The notes below the pieces were generated by a model. That model did no database searches and had not been told where the DNA came from. It worked only from the letters and a program-made list of their open reading frames with translations. From SZUA-359 sp039809125 (GTDB lineage: Bacteria; Patescibacteriota; Saccharimonadia; Saccharimonadales; Saccharimonadaceae), in the NCBI GenBank assembly GCA_039809125.1, contig JBDHUM010000011.1, positions 1 through 32,244 of the forward strand: DNA of 32,244 nucleotides, read 5' to 3'. The stretch's first letter is position 1; the number at the start of each line of letters is the position of its first letter. Positions 6,144 to 13,876 of the stretch are shown piece after piece. The translations under genes were made by a program, and so were the position numbers.

Positions 6144-6149
6144 TATAAT
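6144..6149 (+). promoter_or_regulatory. -10 box of the interrupted dioxygenase-like gene
   Basis: TGG-TATAAT (6141-6149), an extended -10. The predicted start is near 6157, only 3 to 4 bases before ATG 6160. An ATG at 6148 overlaps the box and is therefore not the start. Confidence 0.65.
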
Positions 6150-6159
6150 GTATATTAGT

Positions 6160-6819
6160 ATGCCAAAAATATTTGAAGCAAGTGGTCCAAATGGACTATT
6201 AGAAGCAACAGAAGCCCTACTGACTAGTGAGGAATTTGACATGGCAGCAGTTAGCCAGGTTATTGACCCATCTAGCTCACTTCTCGAAGAACTAGATGAT
6301 GGAAGCAGGCAAAACGACCTGATAAACAGAGAAAGATTAAGAAGCGAACTTCCGCAGCTTGATACTATCGAGGACTTAGTTAAAGATCACTGGGTAGAAA
6401 ACGGCTATCGAGGCATGGAGATTGTAAGAGGCTTTATATTAGACCAATGGAGAAAACCAGGCATAGCCCCGCATGTCGATGAACTTATCTATTGAGACAG
6501 AAGGATTGAAGCTGGGGTGCAACTAAGTCTTTGCGTTAAAGGCTTGAGAAAATTTATGGCAGAGCGTTTGCCACATGACTTTAGAAATGAAGACGGAGCA
6601 TTTGATGCCTCTGGCTACAGTGAGTTTTACAATTTCAATGGACAATTATTTAAGGAGATAATGGAAGGACGTCTGCCTCGGTCCGAAGCGGTGCTTAGAC
6701 CTGGTGATGTGGCGATGTTCCCTCATCACCCAGCAATTACATTCCATGGTGTTATAAACCTTGAACCTTCTGTTGCTAGGCTAATCAGTTATAATGCAGA
6801 AAAAGCGACCGATAATTAA
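6160..6819 (+). pseudogene. Putative 2-oxoglutarate/Fe(II)-oxygenase-like gene with in-frame TGA
   Basis: One reading frame spans 6160-6819 and is broken by a single TGA at 6493-6495; the two halves are in the same frame, so no indel is needed. The joined protein (about 219 residues) has PHVDE just before the stop, then GVQLSLCVKG, GDVAMFPHHPAITFHGV and ARLI. That HxD, distal His and downstream Arg order is what a 2-oxoglutarate-dependent jelly-roll oxygenase uses, but similarity is weak and the call is tentative. The stop replaces a residue right after the metal-binding HxD segment, so the truncated product would be inactive. A nonsense mutation, sequencing error or readthrough are possible; TGA is an ordinary stop in neighbouring genes. 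Confidence 0.5.
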
Positions 6820-6977
6820 AAGTTGGTCTGCGGGACATACCTCGATTGTAATGGAATCTAGATTATAAAAACCAGTCTGTTCGGGACTACTTAATAGTCT
6901 GTTAGATATTTTTTAAGGAAAAGGCTTTTTTTCTGTCGGGAAGCTGCAACTATCAGCGACGTTTGCCGCGATTATTT

Positions 6978-7937
6978 TCACAAGGCTTTGCGCAGTCCGT
7001 TTCGTCCTAGATTGAGCCAGTAATTGGTTTCTTCGGTATTGTTGCCATTTATAAATTTTTCTTGATGAGCGCCCATAAACTCCATAGCCACGCCTGCTAG
7101 GGCGTATGCGGGCAAGTATCGGCGTTCGTCTTTTGTAAGTTCGGCAAATTGGTTGTAGTCATTAATGACTTGCTCACACCTATCTTGTAGAGTAGTTATG
7201 TCGTCTTTGTGGTATAGCAAATTAGCGGCAATCACAGCAAGTTCTTGTATTCGTGGGTAGCGATTGGCAACCGAAAAATCTAAAACATAAATTCTTCCGC
7301 CATTAGCTTTTAATATATTCGTCTTGGTAAAGTCGCCGTGTACAAAGGCATGCGGTAGCTCCTTTACTGGAATAGTGCTATACTGTGCCATTACTTGCTC
7401 TACCAAAACTAAATCTACAGGCTCGATATATTGTTTTACAAGCTCAAACATAGTGCCAATGTTTGGAATTGCCCAACTATCAAACAAATAAGGAGGTTCG
7501 TAGTCTATGGCATTTATTTTAGCGGCTTGTTCCAAAATTGCTCGGCGTTCGTTGTCATCAGGCGCACGGTCTAACTCAAAAAATGTTTTGCCGTCGATAA
7601 AGCGCATCAGCACCAAACTAACGCCGCTTTCTGTATGGGTAATTTTGCCGCTTGTAGTTGTTATAAGTTCTGGATGGTTCACACCAGCGGCAACAACTTT
7701 CTTCATAATGTCTGTGTATCGTGCTATTTCCTCTGGTTTGCGAGTTTTCGCAAACATCTTGGCCAAGTAACGGTTCTGATCGGTTTCAATAATGACGTTG
7801 CAATCCTCATAACCGACTTCAATAACACTATGGTTTGTTGGTGTGCCTATGTCGTAGGAATTGGCAATCCGTTTGATTAGTGGTTCAAGTTCGTCATTAT
7901 AGGCGAGGCGGTCTGTTGGTTTTTGCGCTTCGCTCAT
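6978..7937 (-). CDS. Aminoglycoside-phosphotransferase-fold (APH) kinase
   Basis: 319 residues with the APH/choline-kinase fold. AFVHGDFTKTNIL (about 198-210) is the catalytic-loop Brenner motif with Asp and Asn, and YVLDFSVANRYPRIQEL (about 218-234) supplies the metal-binding Asp. VLMRFIDGKTFFEL is the hinge region. Such enzymes phosphorylate small molecules (aminoglycosides, choline, homoserine, methylthioribose); the substrate cannot be told. It follows ridA with TAA directly followed by ATG, so the two genes are translationally coupled, hinting at a metabolite-handling pair rather than drug resistance. Confidence 0.85.
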   Translation of the reverse strand: MSEAQKPTDRLAYNDELEPLIKRIANSYDIGTPTNHSVIEVGYEDCNVIIETDQNRYLAKMFAKTRKPEEIARYTDIMKKVVAAGVNHPELITTTSGKITHTESGVSLVLMRFIDGKTFFELDRAPDDNERRAILEQAAKINAIDYEPPYLFDSWAIPNIGTMFELVKQYIEPVDLVLVEQVMAQYSTIPVKELPHAFVHGDFTKTNILKANGGRIYVLDFSVANRYPRIQELAVIAANLLYHKDDITTLQDRCEQVINDYNQFAELTKDERRYLPAYALAGVAMEFMGAHQEKFINGNNTEETNYWLNLGRNGLRKAL

Positions 7938-8315
7938 TTACGTCTTTACGGCAATAACACTTATTTCAATCGTAGCATCTAATGGCAATGCAGCGACACC
8001 AACAGCCTCTCTCGCTGGTAGTGTACCTGTGAAATATGTTGGATAGAATTTATTAATCTCGGGCATTTGTTCGAGATCAGTTACATAGACTGTCGCCTTT
8101 ACTATGTCGTCGATCGTTAAATTGGCACATTTGAGGATGGCTGCAATATTGCGCATTATTTGCTTAAGCTTTTCTTCAACAGTTTGACCCATCATCTTAC
8201 CATCTGTGTTGATGTTAATTTGTCCTGATACAAATACTAGACTGCCCGTATCGATTGCTTGTGAGAGTACTCCAGGTACAGAATCCGCGTCTGGTGTAGA
8301 GATTTCTTTTTTCAT
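7938..8315 (-). CDS. ridA: RidA/YjgF/YER057c/UK114 family enamine/imine deaminase
   Basis: 125 residues from ATG 8315 (MKKEISTPDADSVPG). Family features are visible: VPGVLSQAIDTGSLVFVSGQI, QTVEEKLKQIMRNIAAIL, VKATVYVTDL and the PAREAVGVAALPLDATIEI stretch with the substrate-binding Arg and near-terminal Glu. RidA proteins hydrolyse reactive enamines/imines released by PLP enzymes such as threonine dehydratase. Length is typical. A longer in-frame start at 8360 is rejected because TATAAT (8328-8323) lies between, placing the mRNA start next to ATG 8315. Coupled to the APH gene. Confidence 0.9.
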   Translation of the reverse strand: MKKEISTPDADSVPGVLSQAIDTGSLVFVSGQININTDGKMMGQTVEEKLKQIMRNIAAILKCANLTIDDIVKATVYVTDLEQMPEINKFYPTYFTGTLPAREAVGVAALPLDATIEISVIAVKT

Positions 8316-8322
8316 GGCATTA

Positions 8323-8328
8323 ATTATA
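8323..8328 (-). promoter_or_regulatory. -10 box of ridA
   Basis: TATAAT on the minus strand ends 7 bases before ATG 8315, predicting an essentially leaderless ridA mRNA. Confidence 0.65.
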
Positions 8329-8436
8329 ACAGACCACATCAGTTTATGTGTCGTTTGCAACGCATAGCGTTTTGCCGCTCCGAGTTAGCTGTAATTGTAA
8401 AGCAGACGCATAGTAACAGGCAGATCGTATAAATGA

Positions 8437-8442
8437 TATAAT
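8437..8442 (+). promoter_or_regulatory. -10 box of the tRNA-Cys transcript
   Basis: TGA-TATAAT; the predicted transcription start is at or next to 8450, the first base of the tRNA acceptor stem. Confidence 0.65.
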
Positions 8443-8449
8443 TGTAGGT

Positions 8450-8522
8450 GATGCGATGACCGAGAATAGGTGGTAGCTTGCAAAGTTACATACGGTAGGT
8501 TCATGTCTACCTCGCATCTCCA
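8450..8522 (+). tRNA. tRNA-Cys (anticodon GCA), structurally divergent
   Basis: Acceptor GATGCGA (8450-8456) pairs perfectly with TCGCATC (8512-8518), followed by T73 and CCA; T at position 73 is the bacterial Cys identity element. Anticodon arm GTAGC, loop TTGCAAA, GTTAC gives anticodon GCA at 8480-8482. T stem GGTAG/CTACC is intact. Oddities: the D stem is only ACC/GGT with loop GAGAATA lacking the G18-G19 pair, and the T loop GTTCATGT has 8 bases without the usual A58. The 3' end is 8 bases from the next ATG. It may be a working divergent tRNA or a tRNA-like leader. Confidence 0.75.
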
Positions 8523-8530
8523 GGATATCC

Positions 8531-9511
8531 ATGACAGCACAAGAATACATTGAATCGAAGCTCAAAGAACTAAGTCAGCCATATGAGTTGCCAATGCCTC
8601 GAAATACCGATGACATGGGCAAAACTATTTTTCAGTTACTGACATCTAAAAAGTTTCGCAAAAACTCGTTGACACCTCAGTACACTGAGCATATTCGTGG
8701 AGCAATTAAAGAAAATGTGGCCAACAATACACCAATCAATATTACATTCATGGGCGGTTGCTATAAACTGTGGCGGCTTAAAGAGTCACCAGAATGTGAT
8801 TGGGCAGAGCTATTCGCACTGATGTATTACAGCCAGTGGGTGAAATCAGTTTGTACAATATACCAACCCGGCGTTTGGTTTGATTTTATGCTCGATGACT
8901 TCATTGTTGCCAAGCTTCATACTGCTTCTGAGGCTGATGTCACAACCTATCGTGCTGGCCGCGACCAACTACTAGAATTCCTGAAACCATATCAGCCTAA
9001 AAATTTGCATATGACTAACACCGGAATCAGCACATTGTTTGAATCGGCTGAAGACTATGAGTCTAAGCTAGCGGCCGCACATACACAACTACAAAGTGAA
9101 CTACCAAACGGCATACTCGAAATAGATGATAAAGCTTTAGCCACCATTGAGCTCAATGCAAATGCGAAGCCAGAACAAAAATCTGACCCGCGGTGGCGGG
9201 AAAAGATCGAAACTTTGCATGCCGCCTACATGCGTATAAAAAATGCCACCGGCTACTCAACAATGAGCACCAAGATTCGTGCCTTCAATCAGCCGTTTCC
9301 TGATGGCACATGTATCCCTGTCGGCAGCACCAAGGATTCTATCGTAAAATTTTGGGTCGGCGTAGGAGTCCTGCAGCCTAGAGACGCCAATTACCGACAA
9401 CTTGTTTTATCGCCGAGCCAACTTGAACAGGCATCGTTTAATTTTGAGGATGTCAATATTTCTAGCTTGCTTGGCAAAAACTTTACGACAATCAGGGTTT
9501 TGTCTAAATAG
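8531..9511 (+). CDS. Uncharacterised protein, faint resemblance to PvcA/DIT1 isonitrile synthases
   Basis: 326 residues, no signal peptide or membrane segment. I do not recognise it confidently. The segment INITFMGGCYKLWRLK, then ECDWAELFAL, then CTIYQPGVWFDFMLDDFIV recalls the ordered PvcA/DIT1 pattern (KxxN, PDxxEexAL, iYxPGaxxxixsDGxvF), but the usual SDG is DDF and key lysines are not clearly present. The C-terminus (FPDGTCIPVGSTKDSIVKFWVGVGVLQ) also has the flavour of that family's last strand region. ATG at 8531 follows the tRNA-Cys by 8 bases with CAGG (8521-8524) as the only ribosome site, itself partly made of the tRNA CCA, so processing of the tRNA would leave a nearly leaderless mRNA. 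Confidence 0.7.
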   Translation: MTAQEYIESKLKELSQPYELPMPRNTDDMGKTIFQLLTSKKFRKNSLTPQYTEHIRGAIKENVANNTPINITFMGGCYKLWRLKESPECDWAELFALMYYSQWVKSVCTIYQPGVWFDFMLDDFIVAKLHTASEADVTTYRAGRDQLLEFLKPYQPKNLHMTNTGISTLFESAEDYESKLAAAHTQLQSELPNGILEIDDKALATIELNANAKPEQKSDPRWREKIETLHAAYMRIKNATGYSTMSTKIRAFNQPFPDGTCIPVGSTKDSIVKFWVGVGVLQPRDANYRQLVLSPSQLEQASFNFEDVNISSLLGKNFTTIRVLSK

Positions 9512-9654
9512 GATTGAATAAAACGGTGATCGATGCGAGCCACACTATCTCACCCAGAACCACCGTTTGCAATACTCCTGAAGCTACCCGCACGAATTTC
9601 TAAAAGAGAAGGAATTTTTTCCGCCAAGAGTAGTGTCGGTTTGTGAAATTGCGG

Positions 9655-10362
9655 TTATAAAGATTTTTTGAGCCAGTCAAAAATACGCTGGTTATAGTCG
9701 GCTACTTGTTGCGCGGTGAAATTGTCTAGCGAGTGAGTTACGCCTTCTGCCAAAAATATTTCTGGCTTGAATGCGTTAGCGTAGGCGTCAGTTGTTTCTC
9801 TGGGTACCTCTTCATCATTTTCGTGAACTACTAACAAAACTTTGCCCTTGAACTTTGATGCTCTCGCAAGCAGCGGGTGTGTGGCCAATGCCTCTGCATT
9901 GCGCCTAAATTCTTGGGTTGCTTCGCGGTCTTCGTTTTTCTTAAGAGTGTAGAAATCTGACGGCTTATAAATTGCTGGTGCGCGCAATACTAAACCATCA
10001 AACTCTCGGTATTTAGTCAGCTGTGTAGCAAGAAAGCCGCCGTAGCTTGAGCCAAGAACAAAAACTTTACGGTTTGGGTAATTCACTTTAATCCAGTCAA
10101 AGACAGCAATAACTTCTAGAAAATGTTGAGCGGGGCGTATGTCCTCAACATTAAACGGACTGTCGCCGTGTCCTGTGTAATCAAATATGACTGAAGTTAT
10201 GCCAAGTTCGCTGGCAAGGTGTGGCAAAAAATCATAATAACGTTGTTTTGTTCGTTTTGACGTCCTGCCAATAAGCCACAACAAAACTGCGCCGTTTTCG
10301 CTACCTTCATATATATCGGATTTTACTGCATAACCATTTAGTGAAATATCTAGTGTTTTCAT
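9655..10362 (-). CDS. Alpha/beta hydrolase
   Basis: 235 residues from ATG 10362, chosen because AGGAG (10375-10371) sits 8 bases upstream; a GTG nine bases earlier overlaps that site. The serine-hydrolase triad is visible: nucleophile elbow GSSYGG (about residues 105-110), acid in VVHENDEEVP and His in GVTHSLDN. FDYTGHGDSPF is the oxyanion-side loop. It is probably a cytoplasmic esterase/lipase-like enzyme; substrate unknown. The upstream decayed ORF overlaps its start and may have been co-transcribed. Between 9512 and 9654 no gene is seen; a short inverted repeat AAACGGTG/CACCGTTT is present. Confidence 0.85.
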   Translation of the reverse strand: MKTLDISLNGYAVKSDIYEGSENGAVLLWLIGRTSKRTKQRYYDFLPHLASELGITSVIFDYTGHGDSPFNVEDIRPAQHFLEVIAVFDWIKVNYPNRKVFVLGSSYGGFLATQLTKYREFDGLVLRAPAIYKPSDFYTLKKNEDREATQEFRRNAEALATHPLLARASKFKGKVLLVVHENDEEVPRETTDAYANAFKPEIFLAEGVTHSLDNFTAQQVADYNQRIFDWLKKSL

Positions 10363-10519
10363 CGTAGACACTCCTGGAGTAACTCTGGGAATTCAACTGT
10401 TTTTAAATCGTCGTAACAAAAATGTCCTTTGTCGTGAGACTCTCTGTAGCTAGTATTTTTGACCGCATTATATTCTGGGTTCATCGAATGCGCAGCCAAT
10501 ACAACAATTGGTTTTTCAT
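10359..10519 (-). pseudogene. Remnant of a small hydrolase-like gene, frameshifted at its start
   Basis: A minus-strand frame reads KPIVVLAAHSMNPEYN to DKGHFCYDDLKTVEFPELLQECLR. The last part resembles the C-terminal end of RBBP9/YdeN-type hydrolases (GHF then EFPELL). TATAAT (10532-10527) lies 7 bases before an ATG at 10519-10517, as in other genes here, but that ATG is one base out of frame. One extra A in the A5 run at 10516-10512 would give MKKPIVV. So it is either a decayed 53-codon gene or a homopolymer error. It overlaps the next gene's ribosome site and start. Confidence 0.4.
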
Positions 10520-10656
10520 ATCTATAATTATAACAGGTTCTCCTCTGCTTAAACGTAACCCGACACAAAAAAACCTTGCATAATGCTTGCTTTGGAAACG
10601 TAGGTGTTGGTAGGGGGGGATGTATATGCAGCTTTGTCTTAACAATTACACAAAGA

Positions 10657-10938
10657 TTATTTCTTGATAGCAGAATTATCGGCAGAACTCGTATCTGTCT
10701 TCTTGCTTATGTCACCTAAGCCGTGGGTAAAGCGTGTACTAATTACTCCGAGTTTTTCGTGAATCTTTTTAAGCTTTCTGGGTTTCTCTGGTTGTATATG
10801 CTCTGGTAAGACTTCCAATATGCGCTCTAGCTCATTTCTAACTAACTGCCTGTCGATTACCGATAACTCAACAGCTTTTATGGGACAGGTGTCAATATGG
10901 CCAAATTTTTCTCGTATATCGCCAAGCTCATTTTGCAT
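10657..10938 (-). CDS. Small hypothetical protein, charged and helical
   Basis: 93 residues, not recognised. It is rich in Glu, Lys and Ile/Leu (DRQLVRNELERILEVLPEHIQ, KPRKLKKIHEKLGVISTRF), suggesting amphipathic helices with no membrane segment. GGAGG stands close to the ATG (2 bases), and TATAAT about 13 bases upstream offers its own promoter. It lies 21 bases after the broken gene 10960-11492 on the same strand, so the two were probably one unit. The repeated LGDI motif at both ends (ELGDIREKF, GLGDISKKT) is visible but of unknown meaning. Confidence 0.5.
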   Translation of the reverse strand: MQNELGDIREKFGHIDTCPIKAVELSVIDRQLVRNELERILEVLPEHIQPEKPRKLKKIHEKLGVISTRFTHGLGDISKKTDTSSADNSAIKK

Positions 10939-10959
10939 TGCCTCCGTTGCGATTATATT

Positions 10960-11492
10960 TCATTTGTTATCATTCGGAACGATTTCATAGCAGTATGTAC
11001 CACCGCCCTCAACCTTTACTGCTGCAAAAGTGATACTGTGTATATCAAATGAGATTGCACCTGTAGAGGTCATTGTATGTAAGATGACTTTTGATTTCGG
11101 CTCTTTTTTTCCATCAAGCCACTCGTCTATCTTCTTCCCAAGTTTTCCGCCTTCTGCTTCGTTGTCTGCTATTACAAAAACGCGGGAGCGTACTGGTTGA
11201 CGTGCGGTAGACGCCTCTAAGGCTTCTGGGTTATCAAAGTCGCTCACTACAGCGTTATTTTCATCGTAGAAGATGCTTGCGAAAGCTTTACCTCTGGGAA
11301 TATCGCCGACAACCCGACTTAATGCGGTTTTAATATGACCAAGTCCTGGGTTGATACGCTTGTGTCAGCTTCCACTACACGGGTAACCACCTGGTCAACA
11401 AGTGGGTTTAGCCCCTGTAGTCTTTCCAATTCAGCAAATCTTTGCGTTAAGACGTCGTGACGCTTTGCAAATAGATAATCCGTATCTTTCAT
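10960..11492 (-). pseudogene. Frameshifted hypothetical gene
   Basis: A leaderless-style start (TATAAT 11506-11501, ATG 11492) opens MKDTDYLFAKRHDVLTQRFAEL and reads to VVEADTSVSTQ. The frame then changes between about 11318 and 11367, and the second frame continues LGHIKTALSRVVGDIPRG, AFASIFYDENNAVVSDFDN and on to CYEIVPNDNK at 10960. Joined, it would be about 175 residues. The C-terminal half has predicted beta strands (RSRVFVIADN, SKVILHTMTS, SFDIHSITFAAVKV). I do not recognise the family. The second half alone could start at GTG 11247, but coding continues upstream in the same frame, so a frameshift (real or sequencing) is more likely. Confidence 0.6.
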
Positions 11493-11500
11493 GTGGTCGA

Positions 11501-11506
11501 ATTATA
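11501..11506 (-). promoter_or_regulatory. -10 box of the frameshifted gene at 11492
   Basis: TATAAT on the minus strand, 8 bases before the ATG, the same spacing as ridA, tig and the SPOUT gene. Between here and 11633 there is only AT-rich sequence with no gene. Confidence 0.6.
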
Positions 11507-11633
11507 TCAAATATTTCATATAATGGAATACTTATTTATGCAAATTATCGAAGCTATTAGGTAAGTAAAAAAAAATGAGGGTATGGTATAGAGTTAATAA
11601 TTATTTGTGTCAATGCGTATGAGCGTATGGCCA

Positions 11634-12065
11634 TTACATTAAAAGATTTGCTTCGATAATCGGTACATATTCAACCGACATCGGTCGTACTAGTTTTGTA
11701 GCTAGGTCCTGAAGGTTTACTCCCTTGAACTCATAAGAATCATCTACACCTGCTAGTTCTGAAGCCTTTGTAGCATAGACAATGCGCTCAATATCTGCCC
11801 ACCCCGCACAGCTAAAACACATCACGCATGGTTCATGACTTGCATACAGCGTGGTATTCTTAAGATTATAGTTGCCTATTTTCTGACAAGCACCAACAAT
11901 AGCTGAAACTTCGGCATGCGCAGATGGGTCTTTTCTTTCCCAGACGTGATTATGATCTACGGAAATAACTTTACCGCCAGCTACCACTACTGCGCCGTAC
12001 TGGTGCGGCGGCCAGGCCTTTTTTGATTCTTCGACGGCTAGTTTTAGGTAGTCTTGGTCTGTCAT
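11634..12065 (-). CDS. Cytidine/deoxycytidylate deaminase-superfamily nucleoside deaminase
   Basis: 143 residues from ATG 12065 (MTDQDYLKLAVEESKKAW). The zinc site is complete: HAE with catalytic Glu (SAHAEVSAI, about residue 54) and PCVMCFSC (about 85-92). It resembles guanine deaminase/TadA-like enzymes, but the C-terminus (SVEYVPIIEANLL) and long insertion after ASEL do not match TadA, so a free base or nucleoside is the likely substrate. An upstream in-frame ATG at 12095 would add ten residues. EamA-transporter gene lies 20 bases upstream on the same strand, so salvage plus transport may be linked. Confidence 0.85.
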   Translation of the reverse strand: MTDQDYLKLAVEESKKAWPPHQYGAVVVAGGKVISVDHNHVWERKDPSAHAEVSAIVGACQKIGNYNLKNTTLYASHEPCVMCFSCAGWADIERIVYATKASELAGVDDSYEFKGVNLQDLATKLVRPMSVEYVPIIEANLLM

Positions 12066-12114
12066 TTCATGTTCTCTATCTTTATGATACACCATAGCCG
12101 CAAGTCAGCTGCCT

Positions 12115-12960
12115 CTAGCTGTAAGCACGAATAATCATCGCACCTGATATTGCTAGTAGGATCGCCATAATTTTTAGCCAAAAACCATCTTTTTCCTTTA
12201 GAATGAAATGCTCTCCGATAAGTGTGAGGATTAAGAACGCCTCGATTGTTATGAGTACAGCAGATGATTGTCCAAGGAATAGTGCTTGGTTCATGGCAAG
12301 GTTTGCGAAAGCACCCAGTATGCAGGCAAGTATGACTGGTCTGCTTGACTCCATGAATAAATTACGAACACGCTTGATTGAGTTTGGCATAATAATAAGA
12401 TTGAGGACGACTACCGGCATAAAAGTTACAAAAAAGGTCAAACTAGCTGCATTAAATGACGTTAGTAAGTGTTTGTATAAAATTATTACAGCGGCGTAAA
12501 AAATGGTCGCTCCAAATGCTAACTGAACGCCTTTAAATGATCTCGGCTGCTTAAAATGTCGCAAAATAACTAATCCTGCACAGACGGTTAGTAATGTTCC
12601 GGCTAGTATGGGCCACGAAAATACAGCTTGTCCGACGATGACACTAAATACAAATACCCAAACCAATCTAAATTTTGTAACTGCGCCAGACAGCGATGCC
12701 TGGATGTAGTTTGATGATTTAAATAAAAGCAAGTTTTGACCCAAAATCAATAATCCTACGAGGAGTACGAGCAACCATAGTATTGGATCAGTCGGTATTG
12801 TTGGTTCCGCTAGCATAAACGGCAAACTAACAACTGCACCAATCAGGCTAAAATAGAATGAGAATGCCCAGGCGTCTTTCTGGTCGCGCAAAACGTGACG
12901 AGTTAGCAGGCTTTGTGCAGTGTATAGCGCGCCAGATAAAAGGGCGAATAATAACCACAT
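12115..12960 (-). CDS. EamA/DMT-superfamily membrane transporter
   Basis: 281 residues with about ten hydrophobic membrane segments arranged as two EamA repeats (residues about 1-135 and 145-280). First helix WLLFALLSGALYTAQSLL and last helix MAILLAISGAMIIRAYS match the drug/metabolite transporter pattern. It is predicted as an inner-membrane exporter or importer of small metabolites; no substrate can be assigned. It is followed 20 bases later by the deaminase gene. Upstream, 12961-13126 contains no gene that I can support. Confidence 0.88.
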   Translation of the reverse strand: MWLLFALLSGALYTAQSLLTRHVLRDQKDAWAFSFYFSLIGAVVSLPFMLAEPTIPTDPILWLLVLLVGLLILGQNLLLFKSSNYIQASLSGAVTKFRLVWVFVFSVIVGQAVFSWPILAGTLLTVCAGLVILRHFKQPRSFKGVQLAFGATIFYAAVIILYKHLLTSFNAASLTFFVTFMPVVVLNLIIMPNSIKRVRNLFMESSRPVILACILGAFANLAMNQALFLGQSSAVLITIEAFLILTLIGEHFILKEKDGFWLKIMAILLAISGAMIIRAYS

Positions 12961-13126
12961 GCGCTACTCAACAGAAGTTAGCCCAGCATGTTGAATATTT
13001 TTGTAACGATACATCGCGTTTAATTGTAGCAGAATTGTCCTTTGTTGTTGTGGAGGTGCGTGTCCGCCTACATACGTAAAATGTGGTTTATTCTACCCGA
13101 ACCTTGTCAAATTCTAAGCATAACCA

Positions 13127-13155
13127 TTTACAAATATGTTTATATTGTGTATAAT
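13127..13155 (+). promoter_or_regulatory. Strong sigma-70-type promoter of an orphan mini-transcript
   Basis: TTTACA (13127-13132), exactly 17 bases, then TATAAT (13150-13155). It is one of the best promoters in the window and predicts a start near 13162. Confidence 0.75.
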
Positions 13156-13183
13156 GGAACTGCAGGATAAGAAAGGGGATTAT

Positions 13184-13210
13184 ATGTCATTTGCACACTG
13201 GGAGTGGTAA
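13184..13210 (+). CDS. 8-codon peptide MSFAHWEW in an orphan transcript
   Basis: The ORF ATG-TCA-TTT-GCA-CAC-TGG-GAG-TGG-TAA is preceded by AAAGGGG with 5-base spacing and by a 17-base-spaced promoter, and is followed 15 bases later by a terminator. The whole unit is about 96 nt (13162-13257). Two of eight codons are Trp, recalling Trp leader peptides, but no biosynthetic gene follows: the next gene is nadD on the opposite strand. It may be a free-standing peptide, a small RNA with a translated part, or a leader whose gene was lost. From 13258 to 13381 I see no gene. Confidence 0.5.
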   Translation: MSFAHWEW

Positions 13211-13224
13211 AAATTACTACAACA

Positions 13225-13257
13225 AAAAACTAGCGCGTTTGTAGCGCTATTTTTTTT
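13225..13257 (+). terminator. Intrinsic terminator of the orphan mini-transcript
   Basis: TAGCGC (13231-13236), loop GTTTGTA, GCGCTA (13244-13249), then eight T; an A-run before the stem can extend the pairing with the T-run. Confidence 0.85.
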
Positions 13258-13381
13258 ATTGCATGAATTTTATTTAAGTTCGTGATATTATACTTGCCAC
13301 CTATTGAAGGGTTTGCTTTGATAGTTGCGTCGATACCTTTTCTAGCTCCAGTGAATATAAACGCTTTTCGTAATGGTAGCA

Positions 13382-13876
13382 TTATGTGCGGTATTGCGAT
13401 GAGGAGATGTGAGCTTGGTCGGTGCGGACAATTGTCAGTCGAGCTCCTAAAATACTAAGCTGCGATTTAATCTGTTTAGTATTGCTATTTTCGCGCATGC
13501 CTATTGCAAAATTGACTGATTGTACCAACTCTTCTATGCCTGGCCACTTAGCGAGCTGTTCTGCTACGTCTGATCCTATTAAAAACGTCAGGTTTGCTCC
13601 TATAAAATGCTGCTGTAATATTGGCAGAGTTTTAGAAACGCTAAAACGATGCTTAGCTAGCTTCAGCAGTTTTAAATTGGATAGACCTGTGATTGATGCC
13701 TGGATCATTAAGCACCGTGAATTATAGCTAGAAACACTATTTTTTGCCGGGGGAATGTGGTCAGGTAAAAAAAATACTGCATCAAGCTGACAAAGTCTCG
13801 CAGCTTCAAGCGCAAATGCAATGTGCCCGGGATGAATCGGGTCAAAGGTACCTGGGTAGATGCCAACTTTCTTCAA
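13382..13876 (-). CDS. nadD: Nicotinate-nucleotide adenylyltransferase (short form)
   Basis: 164 residues. GIYPGTFDPIHPGHIAFA is the nucleotidyltransferase GxFDPxHxGH signature, FLPDHIPPAK the usual second loop, FLIGSDVAEQLAKW the NadD-specific LIGxDxxxxxxxW segment, and ISSSQYRT the ISSTxIR end motif. The enzyme makes deamido-NAD from NaMN and ATP. It stops right after the ISSTxIR-like motif, so the last 25 to 40 residues common in NadD are missing, and the motif is degenerate (SSSQYR), so reduced activity is possible. Start is TTG, overlapping the TGA of the upstream gene (TTGA), indicating coupling. Confidence 0.82.
   Translation of the reverse strand: MKKVGIYPGTFDPIHPGHIAFALEAARLCQLDAVFFLPDHIPPAKNSVSSYNSRCLMIQASITGLSNLKLLKLAKHRFSVSKTLPILQQHFIGANLTFLIGSDVAEQLAKWPGIEELVQSVNFAIGMRENSNTKQIKSQLSILGARLTIVRTDQAHISSSQYRT

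Noticed and set aside
6160..6819. Genome-wide UGA recoding (code 25, as in some CPR lineages)
   Set aside because: The FAD-linked oxidase and clpP end at TGA at the expected family length, so UGA acts as a normal stop here.
9520..9570. AAACGGTG/CACCGTTT inverted repeat as terminator or operator
   Set aside because: Loop of more than 25 bases and no T-run; could be chance.
13270..13300. Minus-strand promoter (TATAAT near 13285) antisense to the orphan mini-transcript
   Set aside because: No acceptable -35 and no product identifiable; AT-rich sequence gives such boxes by chance.
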